Origin: Marinimicrococcus sp033875255
GTDB taxonomy: Bacteria; Pseudomonadota; Alphaproteobacteria; Geminicoccales; Geminicoccaceae
Length of the DNA stretch: 64,000 bases
Direction of reading: 5' to 3'
Assembly: GCA_033875255.1 (NCBI GenBank)
Contig: JAWZSN010000010.1
Span: 62,001 to 126,000 of the forward strand
How positions within the stretch are numbered: the first letter of the stretch is position 1; each line of letters opens with the position of its first letter. The notes under the pieces were generated by a model. That model ran no database searches. It was not told where the DNA came from and saw only the letters and a list, made by a program, of their open reading frames with translations. The translations under genes and the position numbers were made by a program. This document shows, one piece after another, positions 9,207 through 18,499 of the stretch.

Positions 9207-10791
9207 GGCGGCGGCCTCCGTCGAGGGCCACGAGCTCGGGCCAGCGGTTCTCGGCCAGAGCCTGCAGCTCCGGGATCTCCTGACCCAGCCGGGCCCGGTA
9301 TGCCCAGAGATTGGTCAGCACCTTCTTAACGTAGCGGCGCGTTTCGGCAATCGGGATGCTCTCGACGAACAGCAACGGGTCGTTGCCTACACCCTTGAGA
9401 TCCTTCTCGAGCCAGCCTTGGAGCCGGCCCTCGCCGGCATTGTAGGCGGCCATGAGGTGGATCAGGCTGCGGCTGACCGTCTCGCTGCGGGTGAGGCGCA
9501 GGAGGAAGGCCTGGCCCAGCTCGATGTTGCGCTCGGGGTCGAGCAGCGTGTGGGCGCCGTCATACTCGATCGTGTCCTCGAGGCTCGCCACGTAGGCAGC
9601 CGTGCCTGGCAGGAGCTGCATCAGGCCCATCGCGCCGGCGGGGCTGCGCGCCTCCACGTCGAACGCGCTCTCTGCCCGGATCACCGCATAGACAAGGGCC
9701 CGGTCGACCTTGAAGCCGCCGGCCGGCTGCCAGTCGGGCACCGGAAAGAGCGCGCCGTCATGGCGTCTGCCGTCCTGCATCCGGACGCGCTGCGCCACCC
9801 GCATCTGGGCGCCGGGCAGGCTCGCCGCTTCGGCCAGTGCCGCCAGCGCGTAGGCCATCTCGGGGCGGGCACGGGCGCCGAGCTTGCGGACCTCGTCCTC
9901 GGCCAGCTCGCTGCGCCCGACCTGGCCCAGTGCCAGCGCCCGCCGTGCCGCCGGGTAGCGCACCAGCAGCTCGCGGGCGCGCAGCCGGAGCCGCTCCTCG
10001 TCGTGCCACTCGAACGCGATCGAGTGTCCGAGCAGGCGCTGCGCCAGGAGGCCGTAGAATCCGTCGCTGGCGCGCGCGGCGACCCGCAGGAAGTGCGTCA
10101 CCAGCTGCGGGCGCTGGCCTGCCATGAGCGCCCGGGCGGCCCAAAAGGCGCCGGCCGCCACGTCCTCCTCGCCGACATTCTCGGCCTGGGCCAGCGCCAT
10201 GAAGATCTCGGCGGCCTTCGCATAGCGGCGGCCGCGCCACGCGCTCAGGCCCTGTTGCAGCGCCTCGCGCAGCTCCGCGCGGCCGCTGCGGGCGGTGCGC
10301 AGCTCTTGGCCGTGGCCGCGCAGATAGCCCTCGACAGGGGATGCCGGGGCACTCGCGCCGGCCGGCCGCCGCTTCGTCGCGAGGCGGTGGATACGAACGG
10401 CCTGGGGATGGTCGGCATAGTCGTCGAGCCAGGCTGCCAGCTCCCGATAGCTGGAGCGGTATTTCGTGGGGTGAAGGTAGCGCTGGGCGAGCACGTGCCC
10501 GAGCAGCAGGCGGCTGTCGAGCCGGGCCATGAGCCGGTTTGCCGCTTCCCAGTCGCCGTCCTCCTGCAGCCTGAAGATCAGCTTGTAGCGGGCGACGTCC
10601 TCGCTGCTCAACGGACGCCCGAGGCTCGCCGGCGTCGGCACGGACGCCGGCTCCTGGCTCAGCCGCGCCATCCGCAGCGCCCTCTCCTCGGCCGCCGCGG
10701 GGGCGGGCTGCACGAGACCGGCGACGACGAGAAGCGGAAGAGCCGCAAGCAACAGGCGCGCGATCGGTCGAGGGAGGAATGGGACGGTCAT
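9190..10791 (-). CDS. slt: Soluble lytic murein transglycosylase (Slt70-like)
   Basis: 533 aa periplasmic enzyme that cleaves the peptidoglycan glycan strand to anhydromuramyl products. An N-terminal signal peptide (IARLLLAALPLLVVAGLVQP ending AAAE) precedes a long alpha-helical superhelical region (about 60-370). The C-terminal SLT domain has the catalytic Glu in YAVIRAESAFD, then SPAGAMGLMQLLPGTA, and MAAYNAGEGRLQGW further on. The ATG at 10791 was chosen because it opens directly on the signal peptide; the frame stays open much further upstream without homology. It precedes moaB with an overlap. Confidence 0.92.
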   Translation of the reverse strand: MTVPFLPRPIARLLLAALPLLVVAGLVQPAPAAAEERALRMARLSQEPASVPTPASLGRPLSSEDVARYKLIFRLQEDGDWEAANRLMARLDSRLLLGHVLAQRYLHPTKYRSSYRELAAWLDDYADHPQAVRIHRLATKRRPAGASAPASPVEGYLRGHGQELRTARSGRAELREALQQGLSAWRGRRYAKAAEIFMALAQAENVGEEDVAAGAFWAARALMAGQRPQLVTHFLRVAARASDGFYGLLAQRLLGHSIAFEWHDEERLRLRARELLVRYPAARRALALGQVGRSELAEDEVRKLGARARPEMAYALAALAEAASLPGAQMRVAQRVRMQDGRRHDGALFPVPDWQPAGGFKVDRALVYAVIRAESAFDVEARSPAGAMGLMQLLPGTAAYVASLEDTIEYDGAHTLLDPERNIELGQAFLLRLTRSETVSRSLIHLMAAYNAGEGRLQGWLEKDLKGVGNDPLLFVESIPIAETRRYVKKVLTNLWAYRARLGQEIPELQALAENRWPELVALDGGRRHARAN

Positions 10792-10877
10792 GTCGGGCTG
10801 CGCCCTTGCTTTTGTTGTCGTTGCCGCGGAAGCGCCCGCCCAGGGGACGCTGAGGGTCCTCTTGCCGGAGGATCGGT

Positions 10878-11765
10878 CTAGTGGGAGGCGGGATCGCTCT
10901 CTGGAGGGGGGCGCCGGCCGAGGGTGCGCCGCAGGCGCAGGAGATCGCGCCACACATAGCGCTTTTGGACCGGCTGGCGCAGCAGGTAGGCGGGATGGAA
11001 GGTCACCAGCGCCGGGATCGGCGCGCCTTGCGCCGGCGTGTAGGTGAACGGGCGGCCGCGCAGCTTGGTGACCCCCTCGTCGCGGTCGAGCAGCGCGCGT
11101 GCCGAGATCCCGCCCACGAAAAGGATCTGTCGCGGCTGCACCAGCTCGATCTGGCGTTCGAGAAAGGGCTGGCAGACGGCGATCTCGGCGGCGGAGGGAG
11201 AGCGGTTGCCGGGGGGCCGCCAGGGGATCAGGTTGGTGATGTAGGCCGTCCGGCGGTCGAGGCCGATCATCGCCAGCATCCGGTCGAGGAGCTGGCCGCT
11301 CTGTCCGACGAAGGGCCGGCCCTGCCGGTCCTCCTCGGCGCCCGGCGCCTCGCCGATCACCATGACGGCGGCCTCGGGGTTGCCGTCGGCGAAGCAAAGG
11401 CGGGTCGCGGTCGCCCGCAACGCGCAGCCCTCGAACGTCTCGAGGGCCTGGCGCAGGGAGTCGAGCGTGTCGCAGGAAGCCGCAAGCCCGCGTGCCGTGG
11501 CGACGCTCTCAGGCTCGGCGCGCAACGGCCGCCGCGCCGTTGCCGGCTGCGGGACGAGGTCCGGAGGCCGGGGTGCCGGCGCGCCCGGCTGCGGACCCGC
11601 GGGCGCCGCCGCGAGGGGCGCAGGCTCGAGACCGTAGCTCGGTCCCGGTGCCTCGCCCAGACAGGCGGTGACGCCCATGAGCTCGTGCCATTCGAGCAGG
11701 GCCAGCAGATGGTCGCGCGCCTGCTGCGGACCCTGCGGCATGCTCTCGGATGAACTTCGGCTCAT
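10878..11765 (-). CDS. Family 4 uracil-DNA glycosylase
   Basis: 295 aa DNA repair enzyme that removes uracil from DNA. The N-terminal roughly 120 residues are a Pro/Ala-rich linker found in alphaproteobacterial members. The catalytic domain contains VIGEAPGAEEDRQGRPFVG, then LLDRMLAMIGLDR, YITNLIPWRPPGNRSPSAAE and the C-terminal TFHPAYLLRQP motif. Four cysteines consistent with the family's 4Fe-4S cluster are spread through it (GCALRATATRLC, then VCQPFLE). It lies 86 nt upstream of the transglycosylase gene on the same strand. Confidence 0.92.
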   Translation of the reverse strand: MSRSSSESMPQGPQQARDHLLALLEWHELMGVTACLGEAPGPSYGLEPAPLAAAPAGPQPGAPAPRPPDLVPQPATARRPLRAEPESVATARGLAASCDTLDSLRQALETFEGCALRATATRLCFADGNPEAAVMVIGEAPGAEEDRQGRPFVGQSGQLLDRMLAMIGLDRRTAYITNLIPWRPPGNRSPSAAEIAVCQPFLERQIELVQPRQILFVGGISARALLDRDEGVTKLRGRPFTYTPAQGAPIPALVTFHPAYLLRQPVQKRYVWRDLLRLRRTLGRRPPPESDPASH

Positions 11766-12044
11766 TCCCACCGGTCGATCCGTGTCCGTCTCTCTCGGCT
11801 GCCCCGGCCGGCGCCCGGCGCAGCCGCGGCATCGCCCGCCGCAGCGCGCTCTAGACGCCTGATCCGGTCCGCCCCGGAGCCGATCGCTCCGCCCCGTGGC
11901 GACCTCGTGGCACCCGCTTGCGCAGGGCCGGCAGACACAACCCGCGCTAGAGGGCGCGCGCATCTTCCGGCCACACGTAGTAACGGACGATCACACCCGC
12001 AGTTCTATTCCGCCGGTTTCCCGGCGAGCCGGTTTCGGAGCGGC

Positions 12045-12248
12045 TTAGAGGTCGCGGTAGGCGAACGGCTTGCCGTCGCGGTCGATGACCAGCTTGCCGC
12101 TCTCGTCCTGCGCCGCTATGTAGCGACCGTGGCCAACGGCCGTGCCGACGTAGAGAGCGGGCTTGACCTTCTTGCCGTCGTAGGTCTTGGCCTGGGCAGA
12201 GGGACCGCGGGCCGTCGGATCGTTCTTGCTCTTCGACGTCTTCAGCAT
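12045..12248 (-). CDS. Small basic protein of unknown function (67 aa)
   Basis: Short gene supported by a good ribosome site (GAGGAG about 8 nt before the ATG) and a protein composition unlike random GC-rich frames. It starts MLKTSKSKNDPTARG, is Lys-rich in the first half, and has a compact beta-like second half with KPALYVGTAVGHGRYIAAQ, then a charged D-x-G-K turn and a YRDL end. No signal peptide or membrane segment is present. It faces away from the TPR lipoprotein gene across a 140-nt gap. I do not recognise the family; function is unknown. Confidence 0.65.
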   Translation of the reverse strand: MLKTSKSKNDPTARGPSAQAKTYDGKKVKPALYVGTAVGHGRYIAAQDESGKLVIDRDGKPFAYRDL

Positions 12249-12387
12249 CTTGCTGCTCCTCGGGGATGGGCCGGCATGGCGGCCGCCATGGGCCCCGCCA
12301 GTCTGGCGCCTCTTTGGCGGGATCATCGTGCTTCGTCAAGCATCTCGGCCGGAACGCTTGCGACCGCCGGTTTTGCCGTCGCACAAT

Positions 12388-14184
12388 ATGGCCATGCGCA
12401 TGTCCACTGACCTCACGGGAATGGCGGCGCCCGCCCCCAGGCGGCGCCTGCGTCCCTTTCTCGCATCCCTGCTGGCAGGCCTGATGCTCGTTGGCTGCGG
12501 CGCGCCGCAGGCAGGGCCGCTCGCCGCCGGGCCGTGGCAGGGCTCCTCCATGGTCGTGCGGCCCGACGCCGATCTCGGCGACAGCATGGCAGCCCAGCTC
12601 CTGGTGGGACGCTACGCTCTCGACCGCGGCGAGGTGACCATTGCCGCCGAGCAGTTCGGCCGTGCCCTCGAGGCCGACCCGGGCAATCTCGACCTGCGCC
12701 TCCAGCTCCTCGCCCTGCAGATCGCCAGCGGCGGTTTCGAGGAGGCGCTTGCCAATGCCCGCCTGCTGGCGGAGGGCGAGGTGGAGGCCGACGAGGCCTA
12801 TGTGCTGCTGACCCTGGACGCTGCCCGGCGGAACGCGTTCGACGAGGCGTTCGCCCAGCTCGGGCGCGTGCGCAGCCGCAGCCTGGCCGGCGTGATCGCG
12901 CCGGTGCTCGAGGCGTGGCTGCGGTTCGCCACCGGCGCCGCCGACCAGGCCTTGACGCGGCTCGAGGAGGCCGACCGGCAGGACGGCTTTCGCCGGCTGC
13001 GCGTCTTTCACCGCGGCCTGATGCAGGCGATGGCGGGGCGGGGCGAGGCGGCGCGGACAACCATCGGCGAGCTGCTGGCGCAGGAGGAGGAGCCGGCGCC
13101 GCTGCGGGTGGTGCTGAGCCTTGCTGCCCTCGAGCAGGCGGCCGGCAACGAGGCGGCGGCCCGGGTCCTGCTCGAGCGCCAGCGCGACCTGACCGGCGAC
13201 AGTTTCGCTCTGGAGCAGGCCCGTGCCGGGCTGGAAGCGGGTGCGCCGCCACCCTTGCCGGTGACCACGCCGCAGGAGGGCATGGCCGACGCGCTGCTCG
13301 GCCTCGCCGCCGCCCTCTACGATCAGCGCATCGGTGGCCAAGGGCTGATCTATGCCCGCCTCGCCACCTTCCTCACACCCGATGCGGGCGATCTCCAGGT
13401 GCTGCTGGGGCGCATCGCCCTCACCCAGGCTAGCCCGGAGCGTGCCGTCGAGGCGCTCGAGCGCGTGGCCGACACCTCCCCCTTCTCGTGGCAGGCGCGC
13501 CTGCTGCGGGCCGAGGCGCTGCGCGAGCTGGGGCGCAAGGAGGAGGCGACCCGCCTGCTCCAGCGCATGTCCAAGGAGCGGCCGGAGAGGGTCGACGCGC
13601 TGGTGGCGCTGGGCGACATGAAGCGGGCCGACGAGCAGTATGCCGATGCCGAGAAGGCCTATGCCGAGGCGCTTGCCCGGCGTGGTGCCCCGCAGCGGCT
13701 CGACTGGCGCATCCTCTATGTCCACGGCATCACGCTGGAGCGAAGCGGCCGCTGGGACGAGGCGGAGAAGGCGTTCCTGACGGCGCTCGAGCTGGAGCCC
13801 GACCAGCCGCTGGTCCTCAACTATCTGGGCTATAGCTGGGTCGACCAGGGCCGTCATCTCGACCGTGCGAAGGAGATGCTGCACCTGGCGGTCGATCTGC
13901 GTCCCCAGGACGGCTACATCGTCGACAGCCTGGGCTGGGCCTATTTTCGCCTCGGCGAGTACGAGCTGGCGGTCGAGCATCTGGAGCGCGCCGTCGAGCT
14001 GCAGCCGGGCGACCCGGTCATCAACGATCATCTGGGCGATGCCTACTGGCGCGTCGGGCGGACCCGCGAGGCGCGCTTCCAGTGGCAGCGGGTGCTGACA
14101 CTGGAGCCCGAGCAAGGCGAGATCGCCGCCATCGAGCAGAAGCTTCGCGACGGTCTTTCGAAGGATGACGCCGATCGTGGCTGA
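12388..14184 (+). CDS. TPR-repeat lipoprotein
   Basis: 598 aa tetratricopeptide-repeat protein predicted to be lipid-anchored. The N-terminus has a basic region and a lipobox LMLVGC (Cys near residue 37). Many TPR helices follow, such as QFGRALEADPGNLDLRLQLL early and VLNYLGYSWVDQGRHLDRAK, then YIVDSLGWAYFRLGEYELAV, near the C-terminus. TPR proteins of this layout are scaffolds for envelope protein complexes; no enzyme motif is present. Two ATGs six nt apart (12388 and 12394) are possible starts. The end overlaps ispE by 20 nt, so the two are translationally coupled. Confidence 0.88.
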   Translation: MAMRMSTDLTGMAAPAPRRRLRPFLASLLAGLMLVGCGAPQAGPLAAGPWQGSSMVVRPDADLGDSMAAQLLVGRYALDRGEVTIAAEQFGRALEADPGNLDLRLQLLALQIASGGFEEALANARLLAEGEVEADEAYVLLTLDAARRNAFDEAFAQLGRVRSRSLAGVIAPVLEAWLRFATGAADQALTRLEEADRQDGFRRLRVFHRGLMQAMAGRGEAARTTIGELLAQEEEPAPLRVVLSLAALEQAAGNEAAARVLLERQRDLTGDSFALEQARAGLEAGAPPPLPVTTPQEGMADALLGLAAALYDQRIGGQGLIYARLATFLTPDAGDLQVLLGRIALTQASPERAVEALERVADTSPFSWQARLLRAEALRELGRKEEATRLLQRMSKERPERVDALVALGDMKRADEQYADAEKAYAEALARRGAPQRLDWRILYVHGITLERSGRWDEAEKAFLTALELEPDQPLVLNYLGYSWVDQGRHLDRAKEMLHLAVDLRPQDGYIVDSLGWAYFRLGEYELAVEHLERAVELQPGDPVINDHLGDAYWRVGRTREARFQWQRVLTLEPEQGEIAAIEQKLRDGLSKDDADRG

Positions 14185-15049
14185 GCCGCTTCGCGAGCGG
14201 GCGCCGGCCAAGATCAATCTCGATCTGCTCGTGACGGCGCGCCGCCCCGACGGCTACCACGAGCTCGACAGTCTCGTGGTGTTCGCCGAGGCCGGCGACA
14301 TGCTGCGCCTGGAGGAGGGGCCGGGGCTGCACCTTGCCCTTGAGGGTCCGTTCGCTGCCGATGTGCCGGCCGGCGAGGGCAATCTCGTGCTGCGCGCGGC
14401 GCGGGCGCTGGAGCATCATCTGGGGCGCGACCTGCCCGGCTCGGTCGTTCTCTCCAAGCGTCTGCCGGCCGCTTCCGGCATCGGCGGCGGCTCCTCGGAT
14501 GCCGCGGCCATGCTGCGCGGCCTCGCCCGGCTGCACCGGCTGGACGTGCCGGCGCCGCTCCTGGCCGCGCTGGCGCTGAAGCTGGGCGCCGACGTTCCCG
14601 TCTGCCTCGCCGCCCGGCCGATGCGCATGCGGGGGATCGGCGAGCGGCTCGAGCCGCTTGCGGACCTGCCGGGGATGCCGCTGGTGCTGGTCAATCCCCG
14701 CCGTCCGGTGCCGACCAAGGCGGTGTTCGCCCGGATGGGCACGCCCAGGGGGCCGCGGCCCCGCCCGGCCTTGCCCGCGAGCGCCACGCTGCCGGACCTG
14801 GCGGCCTGGCTTGGGGCGAGCGTCAACGATCTGGAGGCGCCCGCCCTGGCGATCGAGCCCGTCATCGGCGAGGTGCTGGCGGCGCTGCGCCGGCTGGAGG
14901 GCTGCCTGCTGGCCCGCATGTCGGGCAGCGGCGCCACCTGCTTCGGCCTCTTCACCGCCAAGGACGCAGCCGACGCGGCGGCTGCGGCACTCGCGGCCGC
15001 CCGGCCCGACTGGTGGAGCATCGCCACCACCGCCCGGGGATGCCCATGA
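14165..15049 (+). CDS. ispE: 4-diphosphocytidyl-2-C-methyl-D-erythritol kinase IspE
   Basis: 294 aa GHMP kinase of the non-mevalonate isoprenoid pathway, phosphorylating CDP-ME at the 2-hydroxyl. Diagnostic features are the N-terminal PAKINLDLLVTARRPDGYH, the ATP-binding LPAASGIGGGSSDAAAML near residues 99-116, and the C-terminal GHMP motif MSGSGATCFGLF. Length fits the family. It overlaps the TPR gene at the start and the SAM hydrolase gene at the stop (ATGA), forming a three-gene operon. Confidence 0.96.
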   Translation: MTPIVAEPLRERAPAKINLDLLVTARRPDGYHELDSLVVFAEAGDMLRLEEGPGLHLALEGPFAADVPAGEGNLVLRAARALEHHLGRDLPGSVVLSKRLPAASGIGGGSSDAAAMLRGLARLHRLDVPAPLLAALALKLGADVPVCLAARPMRMRGIGERLEPLADLPGMPLVLVNPRRPVPTKAVFARMGTPRGPRPRPALPASATLPDLAAWLGASVNDLEAPALAIEPVIGEVLAALRRLEGCLLARMSGSGATCFGLFTAKDAADAAAAALAAARPDWWSIATTARGCP

Positions 15050-15768
15050 TCCTCACCTTCACCGATTTCGGCGTGGCCGGTCCCTATCTCGGCCAGATGC
15101 GCGCGGTGCTGCTGCGGGCCGCGCCGGAGATCCCGGTGATCGACCTGATGAGCGACGTCCCGGCCTTCGAGCCACGCCTTGCCGCCGTGTTGCTGGCGGC
15201 ACTGGAAGGCACGGCGCTGACGGGCGACGTGGTCCTGGCGGTGGTCGATCCCGGCGTCGGCACCGAGCGCGCGCCGCTGGCGCTGGAAGTCGATGGACGC
15301 TGGTTCGTGGGTCCCGACAACGGGCTCTTCGAGCTGGTGCTCCGGCGCGCCCGCGAGGCCCGCTCCTTTCGCATCGCCTGGCGCCCGGACACTCTCTCGG
15401 CAAGCTTCCACGGCCGCGATCTCTTCGCGCCGGTCGCCGCCGGCCTCGCCCGCGGGCGCACCGACACGCTGGAGCCCGCCGCACCGCTGCGCTTTCCCGA
15501 CTGGCCGGACGAGCCGCCGCTGGTCGCCTACGTGGATGGCTATGGCAACGCCATGACCGGCCTCGTGGCCGCGCGCCTGCCGCCCGCAGCAGTGGTCGAG
15601 GCCGGTGGCCGCCGCCTGGCGCGCGTCCGCACCTTTGGCGAAGCCGCGCCCGGTGAGCCCTTCTGGTACGAGAACAGCCTGGGCCTCGTCGAGATCGCCG
15701 CCAACGGCACCAGCGCCGCTGCGCTGCTGAAGCTCGCCCCCGGCACGTCGATTCATCTCACCGCCTGA
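15046..15768 (+). CDS. SAM hydroxide adenosyltransferase (DUF62 family)
   Basis: 240 aa member of the family that hydrolyses S-adenosylmethionine to adenosine and methionine, related to fluorinase and chlorinase. The N-terminal ILTFTDFGVAGPYLGQMRAV contains the conserved Asp. Other family segments are VVDPGVGTERAPLAL, FVGPDNGLFELVL, FHGRDLFAPVAAGLA and YVDGYGNAMTGL. The chosen ATG overlaps the ispE stop as ATGA; an ATG six bases earlier is possible. Hydrolase rather than halogenase activity is inferred from the usual role of bacterial members outside natural-product clusters. Confidence 0.87.
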   Translation: MILTFTDFGVAGPYLGQMRAVLLRAAPEIPVIDLMSDVPAFEPRLAAVLLAALEGTALTGDVVLAVVDPGVGTERAPLALEVDGRWFVGPDNGLFELVLRRAREARSFRIAWRPDTLSASFHGRDLFAPVAAGLARGRTDTLEPAAPLRFPDWPDEPPLVAYVDGYGNAMTGLVAARLPPAAVVEAGGRRLARVRTFGEAAPGEPFWYENSLGLVEIAANGTSAAALLKLAPGTSIHLTA

Positions 15769-15814
15769 GTTGCCTCGCCCGCCCGAGCCCTTTATCTAGA
15801 GAACGCACCCTTGC

Positions 15815-15889
15815 TGGGGCGTCGCCAAGCGGTAAGGCAGCGGATTTTGGATCCGCCATTCGCAGGTTCGAATCCTGCCGCCCCAACCA
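15815..15889 (+). tRNA. tRNA-Gln (anticodon TTG)
   Basis: A complete cloverleaf can be drawn. The acceptor stem TGGGGCG pairs with CGCCCCA near the 3' end, followed by discriminator A and an encoded CCA. The anticodon stem GCGGA/TCCGC encloses the loop TTTTGGA with anticodon TTG, reading Gln CAA/CAG. The T arm has GCAGGTTCGAATCCTGC. It stands alone between the ispE operon and the betaine oxygenase genes. Confidence 0.97.
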
Positions 15890-16110
15890 TTCTCGTCCAG
15901 CCTGACCCTGCCGATGGACCTCGCGGCCAGCCCGCCCGGTAGCACTCCTGCCGGCCGTGGAGGAAGCGCTCCCAGGCCCGGTGCTCGCCGCGCGCACGCC
16001 GCCCGACGCTCTGGCGCGAAACCGCTAGAATCCGTCGCGACAGCGAAAGGCGGCGGGGGGCTGGTGGGCAAGATCGACGGGAGGGTCCACCTTGCCGTGT
16101 GGGTGCGCAG

Positions 16111-17379
16111 ATGCCCAAGCTCGACATGCCCGCAATCCGATCGCTCGTGCAAAGCCGGCAGCCCGGCCGTCCGCTCGAAGCCCCGTTCTATCTGAGCCGG
16201 GAGATCCTCGAGCTCGACCTCGAGGTGATCTTCGGGCGGCACTGGATCTTTGTCGGCGTCGAGCCGGACGTGCCGGAGCCGGGCGACTATGCCTCGGTGC
16301 AGATCGGCCGCAATCCGGTGGTGATCGTCCGCGACGACGACATGCAGGTGCGGGCTTTCCACAATGTCTGCCGGCATCGCGGCGCGCGCCTGGTGACCGA
16401 GCCGCAGGGCACCGTGGGCAAGCTCGTCTGCCCCTACCACCAGTGGACCTACGAGCTCGACGGCAGCCTCATCCACGCCGAGCACATGGCGCCGGACTTT
16501 GACCTGTCCTGCCATGGCCTGAAAAAGGTGCACCTGCGCAGCCTCGCGGGTCTGCTCTTCGTGTGCCTCGCCGACGAGCCGCCTGCCGACTTCGACGAGA
16601 TGGCCCGGACGCTCGAGCCCTACATCGCGCCGCACGGCATCGCCGACGCCAAGGTGGCGGCGCGGGTCGACCTCGTCGAGGAGGGCAACTGGAAGCTCAC
16701 GATGGAGAACAATCGTGAGTGCTATCACTGCGCCACCAACCATCCCGAGCTCACCATCTCGCTCTTCGAGTACGGCTACGGCTTCGCGCCGGAGAGCGCG
16801 GACGAGAGCCGTTGCGAGGCCATGGCGCAGTATGCCCGCACCGAGGCCGAGTTCGAGACCGCCTGGGAAGCGCATGGTCTGGCCTGGCAGGAGCGCGACG
16901 AGCTGCACGGCCGCCCCACCGCGTTCCGCGCCCAGCGCCTGCCCCTCGACCGCGCCGGTGAATCGCAGACCCTCGACGGCAGGGCGGCCTCGAGAAAGCT
17001 CATGGGCTCGCTGAAACGGGCAAAGCTCGGCGGACTCTCGGTGTGGACCCAGCCCAACTCCTGGGTCCATCTGATGAGCGATCACGTGGTGACCTTCTCG
17101 GTGCTGCCGCTCTCGGCCGACCGCACGCTGCTGCGCACCACCTGGCTGGTCCACCAGGATGCGGTCGAGGGGGTCGACTACGACCCCGACAATCTCACCG
17201 AGGTCTGGCGGCGCACCAACGAGCAGGACGGCGCGCTGGTCGGCCTGGCCCACTCTGGCGTGCAGAGCCAGGCCTACGAGCCGGGACCCTACTCGCCCTA
17301 CACCGAGGGACTCGTGGAGAAGTTCGTCGCCTGGTACATCGAGCGGCTGGGCGCGCATCTCGACGCCTCAGGGCGCTAG
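16111..17379 (+). CDS. gbcA: Glycine betaine monooxygenase, Rieske oxygenase subunit (GbcA-like)
   Basis: 422 aa Rieske non-heme iron oxygenase that would N-demethylate glycine betaine to dimethylglycine and formaldehyde. The Rieske [2Fe-2S] ligands are in NVCRHRGARL and LVCPYHQWTYELDG (residues about 85-115). Mononuclear iron ligands are expected in ENNRECYHCATNHPEL near residue 205. ATG at 16111 is preferred over an upstream GTG at 16099. It is followed 13 nt later by the reductase gene and sits beside dimethylglycine dehydrogenase-like, sarcosine oxidase and GbdR-like genes. That context favours glycine betaine over carnitine or stachydrine as substrate. Confidence 0.88.
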   Translation: MPKLDMPAIRSLVQSRQPGRPLEAPFYLSREILELDLEVIFGRHWIFVGVEPDVPEPGDYASVQIGRNPVVIVRDDDMQVRAFHNVCRHRGARLVTEPQGTVGKLVCPYHQWTYELDGSLIHAEHMAPDFDLSCHGLKKVHLRSLAGLLFVCLADEPPADFDEMARTLEPYIAPHGIADAKVAARVDLVEEGNWKLTMENNRECYHCATNHPELTISLFEYGYGFAPESADESRCEAMAQYARTEAEFETAWEAHGLAWQERDELHGRPTAFRAQRLPLDRAGESQTLDGRAASRKLMGSLKRAKLGGLSVWTQPNSWVHLMSDHVVTFSVLPLSADRTLLRTTWLVHQDAVEGVDYDPDNLTEVWRRTNEQDGALVGLAHSGVQSQAYEPGPYSPYTEGLVEKFVAWYIERLGAHLDASGR

Positions 17380-17392
17380 GGGAGACGCCGGC

Positions 17393-18499
17393 ATGAGCAT
17401 GCGGCACCGGCTGCTTCTCGACGCGCTGTGGCCGGCCTGGGACTGCGAGGAGGACGACCGGCTGATCTGCCGGGCGGTCTATGACGAGACCCACGACGTC
17501 AAGACTTTCCTCTTCGCCTCGCCCGAGCCGCGCCAGTTCATCTTCGCGCCCGGGCAGTTCCTGACTTTCGACTTTCCGGTGGGGGAGGGCGGGCAGGGCG
17601 AGGGCTCGGTCAACCGCTGCTACACCATCGCCTCCTCGCCGACGCGTCCGCATACCGTGGCGATCACCGTCAAGCGCACCAGTGGCGGCTCGGTCTCCAA
17701 CTGGCTGCACGACAATATCAAGGTGGGCGACGTGGTGCGGGCGATAGGGCCGATGGGCGAGTTCTCGACCTGGGCGCATCCCTGCTCCAAGCGGCTTTTC
17801 TTATCGGGCGGGGTCGGCGCCACGCCGCTCATGTCGCATCTGCGCCGCGACTTCGACATGGGCGAGGATCTCGACACCATCGTCGTGCACTGTGCCCGCA
17901 CGCCCCGCGACATCCTCTTCCGCCACGAGCTCGACCTCATGGCGCACCGCCGCCAGCATCTCCAGATCGCGCATCTGGTGGAGAGCGTGGACGGCGAGCA
18001 GGGCTGGGCCGGCTATCGCGGACGGATCTCGCGCGAGCTGGTCGAGATGATCGCCCCCGACTATCGCGAGCGCGAGATCTTCTGCTGCGGTCCCCCGCCC
18101 TTCATGGCGGCGGTGCGGGCGATCCTGCGGCAGGGCGGCTACGACATGAGCCGCTACCACGAGGAAAGCTTCGACTTCGCCGACTTGGCGCCGGCCGAGC
18201 AGGCCGCGGCCCCGCCGCCTCCGGACGCGGGCGTGAAGGTCCACAGCGTGACCTTCAAGAAGTCCGGCCAGACCATCGAGTGCGACGAGAACACCACCAT
18301 CCTGGCCGCCGCCCGCATGGCCGGGCTGCGCCTGCCCTCCTCCTGCACCAAGGGCCTGTGCGGCACCTGCAAGACGCTCAAGATCTCGGGCGAGGTGGAG
18401 ATGGCCCATGCGGGCGGCATCCGCCAGCGCGAGATCGACCGCGGCATGGTGCTCTTGTGCTGCTCGAAGCCACGCGGCGAGGTTACCGTCGACCGCTGA
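17393..18499 (+). CDS. gbcB: Glycine betaine monooxygenase reductase subunit (GbcB-like)
   Basis: 368 aa electron-transfer partner of the oxygenase. A ferredoxin-reductase domain comes first, with the FAD-binding RCYTIASS motif, the GGSVSNWLHD segment, the NAD-binding SGGVGATPLMSHL loop and CGPPPFM. A C-terminal plant-type [2Fe-2S] ferredoxin domain has cysteines in SSCTKGLCGTCK and a later LLCCSKP. The domain order matches GbcB/CntB-type reductases. It follows gbcA closely and converges on soxG with a 17-nt tail-to-tail overlap. Confidence 0.9.
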   Translation: MSMRHRLLLDALWPAWDCEEDDRLICRAVYDETHDVKTFLFASPEPRQFIFAPGQFLTFDFPVGEGGQGEGSVNRCYTIASSPTRPHTVAITVKRTSGGSVSNWLHDNIKVGDVVRAIGPMGEFSTWAHPCSKRLFLSGGVGATPLMSHLRRDFDMGEDLDTIVVHCARTPRDILFRHELDLMAHRRQHLQIAHLVESVDGEQGWAGYRGRISRELVEMIAPDYREREIFCCGPPPFMAAVRAILRQGGYDMSRYHEESFDFADLAPAEQAAAPPPPDAGVKVHSVTFKKSGQTIECDENTTILAAARMAGLRLPSSCTKGLCGTCKTLKISGEVEMAHAGGIRQREIDRGMVLLCCSKPRGEVTVDR

